From Paratinospora sagittata (Eukaryota; Streptophyta; Magnoliopsida; Ranunculales; Menispermaceae), in contig CM069611.1 in assembly GCA_035771175.1 (NCBI GenBank), positions 13,360,366 through 13,424,365 of the forward strand: 64,000 nucleotides of DNA, written 5' to 3'. Shown piece after piece: positions 51,375 to 63,800 of this stretch. Numbering within the stretch: position 1 is the stretch's first letter; every line of letters starts with the position of its first letter. The position numbers and the translations under genes were made by a program. A model generated the notes under the pieces. The model saw only the letters and a program-made list of their open reading frames with translations, ran no database searches and had not been told where the DNA came from.

Positions 51375-53880
51375 TAAATGACAAGGCCATAAACATGTTT
51401 TTCTGTACTCTTTTCATTAATGAATTAAACATACATAGTGCCTGCAATACTGCCAAGGAGAAATGGGATAACGTAGAAGTTAGTCATCAAGACAAAAAGC
51501 GAGTAAAGAAAATGAAGTAGAGAATGATGGAGGAATCCTATGATTCCTTCAGAATTAGTGAGAACGAAGACATCTCAAATGCCATAACACGCTTCACCAA
51601 GATTATTAAAGAGATGAAGAAGCTGGGTGAGGTGCTACCACAGGCAAAAACACTTCGGAAATTCCTTAGGGGACATATTTGATGAAGGAAATTCTGTGAA
51701 TCGCCCTACACTGTTCAAGGGCGGAAATTACTTGCACTGGAAAACAAGAATAAGATACTTCATGAGATCCCATGATTTTGATGTTTAAGAGATTATAAGA
51801 AATGGCTATTCTGCACCTACAAAGGTTGAAAATGGAGTAGTTATGCCGAAGGCAAAGAATGTATGGCTACCCAAAGAAAAAAAGTTAGAGCAATTAAATG
51901 ACAAGGCCATAAACATGCTTTTCTGTACTCTTTTCATTAAGGAAATAAACATACACAGTGCCTGCAATACTGCCAAGGAGAAATGGGATAACGTAGAAGT
52001 TACTAATGAAGACAAAAAGCTAGTAAAGAAAACGAACTAGAGAATGATGGAGGAATCCTATGTTGCCTTCAGAATTAGGGAGAACGAAGGCATCTCAGAT
52101 GCCATAACACGCTTCACCAAGATTATTAAAGAGATAAAGAAGCTGGGAGAGGTGCTCCCACAAGCAAAAACAATTTTGAATTTCCTTAGGAGACATGTTT
52201 GATGAATAAAATTCTGTGAATCGCCCTCCACTATTCAAGGACCGAAATTACTTGCACTGGAAAACAAGAATAAGATACTTCATGAGATCCCATGATTTTG
52301 ATGTTTTGGATATTGTAAGAAATGGCTAATCTACTCCCACAAAGGTTGAAAATGGAGTAATTGTGCCGAAGGCGAATAATGTATGGCTACCAGAGAAAAG
52401 AGGTTACAACAATTAAATGAGAAGGCCATAAACATGTTTTTCTGTACTCTTTTCACTAATGAATTAAACAGACAGAGTGCCTGCAATACTGCCAAGGAGA
52501 AACGGGATAACCTAAAAATTACTCATGAAAACAGAAAGCAAGTAAATGGAACAAAGTAGAGAATGCTGGAGGAATCCAATGATGCCTTCAGATTTAGTGA
52601 GAACGAAGACATCTCAAATGTCATAACACGCTTCACCAAGATTATTAAAGAGATGAAGAAACTGGGTGAGGTGCTACCACAAGCAAAAACAATTGGGAAA
52701 TTCCTTAGGGGACATGTTTCTTGAAGGAAATTCTGTGAATCGCCATACACTGTTCAACGGTGGAAATTTCTTGCAATGGAAAACAAGAATAAGATACTTC
52801 ATGAGATCCCATGATTCTGATGTTTAAGAGATTGTAAGAAATGGCTATTCTGCACCCACAAAGGTTGAAAATGGAGTAGTTATGCCGAAGGCAAAGAATG
52901 TATGGCTACCCAGAGAAAAGAAGTTAGAGCAATTAAATGACAAGGCCATAAACATGCTTTTCTGTACTCTTTTCATTAAGGAAATAAACATACACAGTGC
53001 CTGCAATACTGCCAAGGAGAAATGGGATAACGTAGAAGTTACTCATGAAGACAAAAAGCTAGTAAAGAAAACGAACTAGAGAATGATGGAGGAATCCTAT
53101 GATGCCTTCGGAATTAGTGAGAACGAAGACATCTCAAATGCCATAACACTCTTCACCAAGATTATTAAAGAGATGAAGAAGCTGGGTGAGTTGCTACCAC
53201 AAGCAAAAACAATTGGGAAATTCCTTAGGGGACATGTTTGATGAAAGAAATTCTGTGAATCGCCCTCCACTATTCAAGGACCGAAATTACTTGCACTGGA
53301 AAACAAGAATAAGATAATTCATGAGATCCCACGATTCTGATGTTTTGGATATTGTAAGAAATGGCTAATCTGCACCCACAAAGGTTGAAAATGGAGTAAT
53401 TGTGCCGAAGGCAAAGAATGTATGGCTACCAGAGAAAAGAGGTTACAACAATTAAATGAGAAGGCCATAAACATGTTTTTTTGTACTCTTTTCATTAATG
53501 AATTAAACAGACATAGTGCCTGCAAAACTGCCAAGGAGAAATGGGATAACCTAAAAATTACTCATGAAAACAGAAAGCAAGTAAAGGGAACAAAGTAGAG
53601 AATGCTGGAGAAATCCTATGATGCCTTCAGAATAAGTGAGAACGAAGACATCTCAAATGCCATAACACGCTTCACCAAGATTATTAAAGAGATGAAGAAG
53701 CTGGGTGTGGTGCTACCACAAGCAAAAACAATTGGGAAATTCCTTAGGGGACATGTTTGATGAAAGAAATTCTGTGAATCGCCCTCCACTATTCAAGGAC
53801 CGAAATTACTTTCACTGGAAAACAAGAATAAGATACTTTATGAGATCCCATGATTCTGATGTTTTGGATATTGAAAGAAT
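51375..53880 (+). repeat. Seven-unit duplication (3635 bp), copy 2
   Basis: Anchors lie at 51518, 52038, 52557, 53077 and 53596. It follows copy 1 exactly until the unit ending at 54114, which is 518 bp because ATTGTAAGAAATGGC has become ATTGAAAGAATGGC near 53871. That one-base loss also removes the usual stop context and shifts the frame. Confidence 0.86.
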
Positions 53881-56800
53881 GGCGAATCTGCACCCACAAA
53901 GGTTGAAAATGGAGTAATTGTGCCGAAGGCAAAGAATGTATGGCTACCAGAGAAAAGAGGTTACAACAATTAAATGAGAAGGCCATAAACATGTTTTTCT
54001 GTACTCTTTTCATTAATGAATTAAACAGACATAGTGCCTGCAAAACTGCCAAGGAGAAATGGGATAACCTAAAAATTACTCATGAAAACAGAAAGCAAGT
54101 AAAGGGAACAAAGTAGAGAATGCTGGAGGAATCCTATGACGCCTTCAGAATTAGTGAGAACGAAGACATCTCAAATGCCATAACACGCTTCACCAAGATT
54201 ATTAAAGAGATGAAGAAGCTGGGTGAGGTGCTACCACAGGCAAAAACAATTGGGAAATTCCTTAGGGGACATATTTGATGAAGGAAATTCTGTGAATCGC
54301 CATACACTGTTCAAGGGCGGAAATTACTTGCAATGGAAAACAAGAATAAGATACTTCATGAGATCCCATGATTCTGATGTTTAAGAGATTGTAAGAAATG
54401 GCTATTCTGCACCCACAAAGGTTGAAAATGGAGTAGTTCTGCCGAAGGCAAAGAATGTATGGCTTACCAGAGAAAAGAAGTTAGAGCAATTAAATGACAA
54501 GGCCATAAACATGTTTTTCTGTACTCTTTTTATTAATGAACTAAACATACATAGTGCCTGCAATACTGCCAAGGAGAAATGGGATAACGCAGAAGTTACT
54601 CATCAAGACAAAAAGCGAGTAAAGAAAACGAAGTAGAGAATGATGGAGGAATCCTATGATGCCTTCAGAATTAGTGAGAACGAAGACAACTCAAATGCCA
54701 TAACACGCTTCACCAAGATTATTAAAGAGATGAAGAAGCTGGGTGAGGTGCTACCACAAGCAAAAACAATTGGGAAATTCCTTAGGGGACATGTTTGATG
54801 AAAGAAATTCTGTGAATCGCCTCCACTATTCATGGACCGAAATTACTTGCACGAAAAAACAAGAATAAGATACTTCATGAGATCCCAAGATTCTGATGTT
54901 TTGGATATTGTAAGAAATGGCTAATCTACACTCACAAAGGTTGAAAATGGAGTAATTGTGCCGAAGGCAAAGAATGTATGGCTACCAGAGAAAAGAGGTT
55001 ACAACAATTAAATGAGAAGGCCATAAACATGTTTTTCTGTACTCTTTTCATTAATGAATTAAACAGACAGAGTGCCTGCAATACTGCCAAGGAGAAATTG
55101 GATAACCTAAAAATTACTCATGAAAACAGAAAGCAAGTAAAGGGAGCAAAGTAGAGAATGCTGGAGGAATCTAGTGATGCCTTCAGATTTAGTGAGAACG
55201 AAGACATCTCAAATGCCATAACACGCTTCACCATGATTATTAAAGAGATGAAGAAGCTGGGTGAGGTGCTACCACAAACAAAAACAATTGGGGAATTCCT
55301 TAGGGGACATGTTTGTTGAAGGAAATTCTGTGAATCGCCATACACTGTTCAAGGGCGGAAATTACTTGCAATGGAAAACAAGAATAAGATACTTCATGAG
55401 ATCCCATGATTCTAATGTTTAAGAGATTGTAAGAAATGGCTATTCTGCACCCACAAAGGTTGAAAATGGAGTAGTTATGCCGAAGGCAAAGAATGTATGG
55501 CTACCCAGAGAAAAGAAGTTAGAGCAATTAAATGACAAGGCCATAAACATGTTTTTCTGTACTCTTTTCATTAATGAACTAAACATACATAGTGCCTGCA
55601 ATACTGTCAAGGAGAAATGGGATAACGCAGAAGTTACTCATCAAGACAAAAAGCGAGTAAAGAAAACGAAGTAGAGAATGATGGAGGAATCCTATGATGC
55701 CTTCAGAATTAGTGAGAACGAAGACAACTCAAATGCCATAACACGCTTCACCAAGATTATTAAAGAGATGAAGAAGCTGGGTGAGGTGCTACCACAAGCA
55801 AAAACAATTGGGAAATTCCTTAGGGGACATGTTTGATGAAAGAAATTCTGTGAATCGCCCTCCACTATTCAAGGACCAAAATTACTTGCACTGGAAAACA
55901 CGAATAAGATACTTCATGGGATCCCATGATTCTGATGTTTTGGATATTGTAAGAAATGGCTAATCTGCACCCACAAAGGTTGAAAATGGAGTAATTGTGA
56001 CGAAGGCAAAGAATGTACGGCGACCAGAGAAAAAAGGTTACAAAAATTAAATGAAAAGGCCATAAACATGTTTTTCTGTACTCTTTTCATTTATGAATTA
56101 AACAGACATAGTGCCTGCAATACTGCCAAGGAAAAATGGGATAACCTAAAAATTACTCATGAAAACAGAAAGCAAGTAAAGGGAACAAAGTAGAGAATGC
56201 AGGAGGAATCCAATGATGCTTTCAGATTTAGCGAGAACGAAGACATCTCAAATGCCATAACACGCTTCACCAAGATTATTAAAGAGATGAAGAAGCTGGG
56301 TGAGGTGCTACCACAAGCAAAAACAATTGGGAAATTCCTTAGGTGACATGTTTCTTGAAGGAAATTCTGTGAATCGCTATACACTGTTCAAGGGCGGAAA
56401 TTACTTGCACTGGAAAACAAGAATAAGATACTTCATCAGATCCCATAATTCTGATGTTTAAGAGATTGTAAGAAATGGCTATTCTGCACCCACAAAGGTT
56501 GAAAATGGAGTAGTTGTGCCGAAGGCAAAGAATGTATGGCTACCCAGAAAAAAGAAGTTAGAGCAATTAAATGACAAGGCCATAAACATGTTTTTCTGTA
56601 CTCTTTTCATTAATGAATTAAACATACATAGTGCCTGCAATACTGCCAAGGAGAAATGGGATAACGTAGAAGTTACTCATCAAGACAAAAAGCGAGTAAA
56701 GAAAACGAAGTAGAGAATGATGGAGGAATCCTATGATGCCTTCAGAATTAGTGAGAACGAAGACAACTCAAATGCCATAACACGCTTCACCAAGATTATT

Positions 56801-59800
56801 AAAGAGATGAAGAAGCTGGGTGAGGTGCTACCACAACCAAAAACAATTGGAAAATTCCTTAGGGGACATGTTTCATGAAAGAAATTCTGTGAATCGCCCT
56901 CCACTATTCAAGGACCAAAATTACTTGCACTGAAAAACACGAATAAGATACTTCATGAGATCCCATGATTCTGATGTTTTGGATATCGTAAGAAATGGCT
57001 AATCTGCACCCACAAAGGTTGAAAATGGAGTAATTGTGACGAAGGCAAAGAATGTATGGCTACCAGAGAAAAGAGGTTACAACAATTAAATGAGAAGGCC
57101 ATAAACATGTTTTTCTGTACTCTTTTCATTAATGAATTAAACAGACATAGTGCCTGCAATACTGCCAAGGAGAAGTGGGACAACCTAAAAATTACTCATG
57201 AAAACAGAAAGCAAGTAAAGGGAACAAAGTAGAGAATGCTGGAGGAATCCTATGATGCCTTCAGAATTAGCGAGAACGAAGACATCTCAAATGCCATAAC
57301 ACGCTTCACCAAGATTATTAAAGAGATGAAGAAGCTGGGTGAGGTGCTACCACAGGCAAAAACAATTGGGAAATTCCTTAGGGGACATATTTGATGAAGG
57401 AAATTCTGTGAATCGCCCTACACTGTTCAAGGGCGGAAATTACTTGCACTGGAAAACAAGAATAAGATACTTCATGAGATCCCATGATTCTGATGTTTAA
57501 GAGATTATAAGAAATGGCTATTCTGCACCTACAAAGGTTGAAAATGGAGTAGTTATGCCGAAGGCAAAGAATTTATGGCTACCCAAAGAAAAAAAGTTAG
57601 AGCAATTAAATGACAACGCCATAAACATGGTTTTCTGTACTCTTTTCATTAATGAATTCAGCAGACATAGTACCTGCAACACTGCCAAAGAGAAAAGGCA
57701 TAACGTAGAAGTTACTAATGAAGACAAAAAGCAAGTAAAGGGAACAAAGTAGAGAATGCTGGAGGAATCCTATGATGCCTTCAGAATAAGTGAGAACGAA
57801 GACATCTCAAATGCCATAACAAGCTTCACCAAGATTATTAAAGTGATGAAGAAGCTGGGTGAGGTTCTACCACAAGCAAAAACAATTTTGAAATTCCTTA
57901 GGGGACATGTTTGATGAATAAAATTCTGTGAATCGCCCTCCACTATTCAAGGACCGAAATTACTTGCACTGGAAAACAAGAATAAGATACTTCATGAGAT
58001 CCCATGATTCTGATGTTTTGGATATTGTAAAAAATGGCTAATCTGCTCCCACAAAGGTTGAAAATGGAGTAATTGTGCCGAAGGCAAATAATGTATGGCT
58101 ACCAGAGAAAAGAGGTTACAACAATTAAATGAGAAGGCCATAAACATGTTTTTCTGTACTCTTTTCATTAATGAATTAAACAGACAGAGTGCCTGCAATA
58201 CTGCCAAGGAGAAACGGGATAACCTAAAAATTACTCATGAAAACAGAAAGCAAGTAAAGGGAACAAAGTAGAGAATGCTGGAGGAATCCAGTGATGCCTT
58301 CAGATTTAGTGAGAACGAAGACATCTCAAATGCCATAACACACTTCACCAAGATTATTAAAGAGATGAAGAAGCTGGGTGAGGTGCTACCACAAGCAAAA
58401 ACAATTGGGAAATTCCTTAGGGGACATGTTTCTTGAAGGAAATTCTGTGAATCGCCATACACTGTTCAAGGGCGGAAATTACTTGCAATGGAAAACAAGA
58501 ATAAGATACTTCATGAGATCCCATGATTCTGATGTTTAAGAGATTGTAAGAAATGGCTATTCTGCACCCACAAAGGTTGAAAATGGAGTAGTTATGCCGA
58601 AGGCAAAGAATGTATGGCTACCCAGAGAAAAGAAGTTAGAGCAATTAAATGACAAGGCCATAAACATGTTTTTCTGTACTCTTTTCATTAATGAACTAAA
58701 CATACATAGTGCCTGCAATACTGCCAAGGAGAAATGGGATAACGCAGAAGTTACTCATCAAGACAAAACGCGAGTAAAGAAAACGAAGTAGAGAATGATG
58801 GAGGAATCCTATGATGCCTTCAGAATTAGTGAGAACGAAGACAACTCAAATGCCATAACACGCTTCACCAAGATTATTAAAGAGATGAAGAAGCTGGGTG
58901 AGGTGCTACCACAAGCAAAAACAATTGGGAAATTCCTTAGGGGACATGTTTGATGAAAGAAATTCTGTGAATCGCCCTCCACTATTCAAGGACCGAAATT
59001 ACTTGCACTGGAAAACAAGAATAAGATACTTTATGAGATCCCATGATTCTGATGTTTTGGATATTGTAAGAAATGGCTAATCTGCACCCACAAAGGTTGA
59101 AAGTGGAGTAATTGTGCCGAAGGCAAAGAATGTACGGCGACTAGAGAAAAAAGGTTACAACAATTAAATGAGAAGGCCATAAACATGTTTTTCTGTACTC
59201 TTTTCATTTATGAATTAAACAGACATAGTGCCTGCAATACTGCCAAGGAAAAATAGGATAACCTAAAAATTACTCATGAAAACAGAAAGCAAGTAAAGGG
59301 AACAAAGTAGAGAATGCTGGAGGAATCCAATGATGCTTTCAGATTTAGCGAGAACGAAGACATCTCAAATGCCATAACACGCTTCAGCAAGATTATTAAA
59401 GAGATGAAGAAGCTGGGTGAGGTGCTACCACAAGCAAAAACAATTGGGAAATTCCTTAGGGGACATGTTTCATGAAAGAAATTCTGTGAATCGCCCTCCA
59501 CTATTCAAGGACCGAAATTACTTGACTGGAAAACAAGAATAAGATACTTCATGAGATCCCATGATTCTGATGTTTTGGATATTGTAAGAAATGGCTAATC
59601 TGCACCCACAAAGGTTGAAAATGGAGTAATTGTGCCGAAGGCAAAGAATGTAAGGCTACCAAAGAAAAGAGGTTACAACAATTAAATGAGAAGGCCATAA
59701 ACATGTTTTTCTGTACTCTTTTCATTAATGAATTAAACAGACATAGTGCCTGCAATACTGCCAAGGAGAAATGGGATAACCTAAAAATTACTCATGAAAA

Positions 59801-60864
59801 CAGAAAGCAAGTAAAGGGAACAAAGTAGATAATGCTGGAGGAATCCAATGATGCCTTCAGAATTAGGGAGAACGAAGACATCTCAAATGCCATAACACGC
59901 TTCACCAAGATTATTAAAGCGATGAAGAAACTGGGTGAGGTGCTACCACAAGCAAAAACAATTGGGAAATTCCTTAGGGGACATGTTTCTTGAAGCAAAT
60001 TCTGTGAATCGCCATACACTGTTCAAGGGCGGAAATTACTTGCAATGGAAAACAAGAATAAGATACTTCTTGAGATCCCATTATTCTGATGTTTAAGAGA
60101 TTGTAAGAAATGGCTATTCTGCACCCACAAAGGTTGAAAATGGAGTAGTTATGCCCAAGGCAAAGAATGTATGGCTACCCAGAGAAAAGAAGTTAGAGCA
60201 ATTAAATGACAAGGCCATAAACATGTTTTTCTGTACTCTTTTCATTAATGAATTAAACATACATAGTGCCTGCAATACTGCCAAAGAGAAATGGGATAAC
60301 GTAGAAGTTACTCATCAAGACAAAAAGTGAGTAAAGAAAACGAAGTAGAGAATGATGGAGGAATCCTATGATGCCTTCAGAATTAGTGAGAACGAAGACA
60401 ACTCAAATGCCATAACACGCTTCACCAAGATTATTAAAGAGATGAAGAAGCTGGGTGAGGTGCTACCACAAACAAAAACAATTGGGAAATTCCTTAGGGG
60501 ACATGTTTGATGAAAGAAATTCTGTGAATCACCCTCCACTATTCAAGGACCGAAATTACTTGCACTGGAAAACAAGAATAAGATACTTCATGAGATCGCA
60601 TGATCCTGATGTTTTGGATATTGTAAGAAATGGCTAATCTGCACCCGCAAAGGTTGAAAATGGAGTAATTGCGCCGAAGGCAAAGAATGTATGGCTACGA
60701 GAGAAAAGAGGTTACAAAAATTAAATGAGAAGGCCATAAACATGTTTTTCTGTACTCTTTTCATTAATGAATTAAACATACATAGTGCCTGCAATACTGC
60801 CAAGGAGAAATGGGATAACGTAGAAGTTACTCATCAAGACAAAAAGCGAGTAAAGAAAATGAAG
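53881..60864 (+). repeat. Mosaic block including a third relative of the 35-38.5 kb segment
   Basis: Anchors lie at 54114, 54634, 55152, 55672, 56191, 56711, 57230, 57750, 58269, 58789, 59308, 59826 and 60346. Units ending at 54634, 55152 and 55672 correspond to 35936, 36455 and 36975 (offset about 18697), sharing ACGCAGAAGTTAC and ACTGTCAAGG. Units ending at 57230 and 57750 correspond to 38013 and 38533 (offset 19217), so one unit has been gained in between. The unit ending at 58269 resembles 40091. Single-base losses occur near 54820 (CGCCTCCAC) and 59524 (CTTGACTGG). Confidence 0.83.
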
Positions 60865-63800
60865 TAGAGAATGATGGAGGAATCCTATGATGCCTTCAGA
60901 ATTCGTGAGAACGAAGACATCTCAGATGCCATAACACGCTTCACCAAGTTTATTAAAGAGATGAAGAAGCAGGGTGAGGTGCTCCCACAAGCAAAAACAA
61001 TTTGGAAATTCCTTAGTGGACAGGTTTGATGAAGGAAATTCTGTGAATCGCCCTCCACCGTTCAAGGGCGGAAATTACTTGCACTGGAAAACAAGAATAA
61101 GATACTTCATGAGATGCCATGATTCTGATGTTTAAGAGATTGTAAAAAATGGCTATTCGGCAGCCCTCAAAGGTTGAAAATGGAGTAGTTATGCCGAAGG
61201 CAAAAAATGTAAAGCTACCCAGAGAAAAGAAGTTAGAGCAATTAAATGACAAGGCCATAAACATGCTTTTCTGTACTCTTTTCATTAAGGAAATAAACAT
61301 ACACAGTGCCTGCAATACTGCCAAGGAGAGATGGGATAAAGTAGAAGTTACACATGAAGACAAAAAGCAAGTAAAGAAAACGAACTAGAAAATGATGGAG
61401 GAATCCTATGTTGCCTTCAGAATTAGTGAGAACGAAGACATCTCAGATGCCATAACACGCTTCACCAAGATTATTAAAGAGATGAAGAAGCAGGGTGAGG
61501 TGCTCCCACAAGCAAAAACAATTTGGAAATTCCTTAGTGGACAGGTTTGATGAAGGAAATTCTGTGAATCGCCCTCCACCGTTCAAGGGCGAAAATTACT
61601 TGCACTGTAAAACAAGAATAAGATACTTCATGAGATCCCATGATTCTGATGTTTAAGAGATTGTTTAAAATGGCTATTCGGCAGCCACAAATGTTGAAAA
61701 TGGCGTAGTTATGCCGAAGGCAAAGAATGTATGGCTACACAGAGAAAAAAAGTTAGAGCAATTAAATGACAAGGCCATAAACATGCTTTTCTGTACTCTT
61801 TTCATTAAGGAAATAAACATACACAGTGCCTGCAATACTGCGAAGGAGAAGTAGGATAACCTAAAAATTACTCATGAAAACAGAAAGCAAGTAAAGGGAA
61901 CAAAGTAGAGAATGCTGGAGGAATCCTATGATGCCTTCAGAATTAGTGAGAACGAAGACATCTCAAATGCCATAACACGCTTCACCAAGATTATTAAAGA
62001 GATGAAGAAGCTGGGTGAGGTGCTACCACAAGCAAAAACAATTGGGAAATTCCTTAGGGGACATGTTTGATGAAAGAAATTTTGTGAATCGCCATCCACT
62101 ATTCAAGGACCGAAATTACTTGCACTGGAAAACAAGAATAAGATAATTCATGAGATCCCATGATTCTGATGTTTTGGATATTGTAAGAAATGGCAAATCT
62201 GCACCCACAAAGGTTGAAAATGGAGTAATTGTGCCGAAGGCAAAGAATGTATGGCTACCAGAGAAAAGAGGTTACAACAATTAAATGAGAAGGCCATAAA
62301 CATGTTTTTCTGTACTCTTTTCATTAATGAATTAAACAGACATAGTGCTGCAATACTGCCAAGGAGAAATGGGATAACCTAAAAATTACTCATGAAAACA
62401 GAAAGCAAGTAAAGGGAACAAAGTAGAGAATGCTGGAGGAATCCAATGATGCCTTCAGAATTAGTGAGAACGAAGACATCTCAAATGCCATAACACGCTT
62501 CACCAAGATTATGAAAGAGATGAAGAAGCTGGGTGAGGTGCTACCACAAGCAAAAACAATTGGGAAATTCCTTAGGGGACATGTTTGATGAAAGAAATTC
62601 TGCGAATCGCCCTCCACTACTCAAGGACCAAAATTACTTGCACTGGAAAACAAGAATAAGATACTTCCTGAGATCCCATGATTATGATGTTTTGGATATT
62701 GTAAGAAATGGCTAATCTGCACCCACAAAGGTTGAAAATGGAGTAATTGTGGCGAAGGCAAAGAATGTATGGCTACGAGAGAAAAGAGGTTGCAAAAATT
62801 AAAGGAGAAGGCCATAAACATGTTTTTCTGTACTCTTTTCATTAATGAATTAAATAGACATAGTGCCTGCAATACTGCGAAGGAGAAGTGGGATAACCTA
62901 AAAATTACTCATGAAAACAGAAAGCAAGTAAAGGGAACAAAGTAGAGAATGCTGGAGGAATCCTATGATGCCTTCAGAATTAGTGAGAACGAAGACATCT
63001 CAAATGCCATAACACGCTTCACCAAGATTATTAAAGAGATGAAGAAGCTGGGTGAGGTGCTACCACAAGCAAAAACAATTGGGAAATTCCTTAGGGGACA
63101 TGTTTCACGAAGAAAATTTCCTGTAATCGCCCTCCACTGTTCAAGGGGGGAAATTACTTGCAATGGAAAACAAGAATAAGATACTTCTTGAGATCCCATG
63201 ATTCTGATGTTTAAGTGATTGTAAGAAATGGCTATTCTGCGCCCACAAAGGTTGAAAATGGAGTAGTTATGCCGAAGGAAAAAAATGTAAAGTTACCCAG
63301 AGAAAAAAAGTTAGAGCAATTAAATGACAAGGCCATAAACATGCTTTTCTGTACTCTTTTCATTAAGGAAATAAACATACACAGTGCCTGCAATACTGCC
63401 AAGGAGAAATGGGATAACGTAGAAGTTACTCATGAAGACAAAAAGCAAGTAAAGAAAACGAACTAGAGAATGATGGAGGAATCCTATGTTGCCTTCAGAA
63501 TTAGTGAGAACGAAGACATCTCAGATGCCATAACACGCTTCACCAAGTTTATTAAAGAGATGAAGAAGCAGGCTGAGGTGCTCCCACAAGCAAAAATAAT
63601 TTGGAAATTCCTTAGTGGACAGGTTTGATGAAGGAAATTCTGTGAATCGCCCTCCACCATTCAAGGGCGGAAATTACTTGCACTGGAAAACAAGAATAAG
63701 ATACTTCATGAGATCCCATGATTCTGATGTTTAAGAGATTGTAAAAAATGGCTATTCGGCAGCCACAAATGTTGAAAATGGTGTAGTTATGCCGATGGCA

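Noticed and set aside
53705..53917. A 70-codon + strand frame extending past the usual type A stop
   Set aside because: It results from a single-base loss near 53871 that skips the TAA by frameshift; the added residues are out of frame with gag.
61013..61363. Longest open stretch in the window, 116 codons on the - strand
   Set aside because: It is antisense to gag text and is long only because local changes removed stops in this diverged unit.
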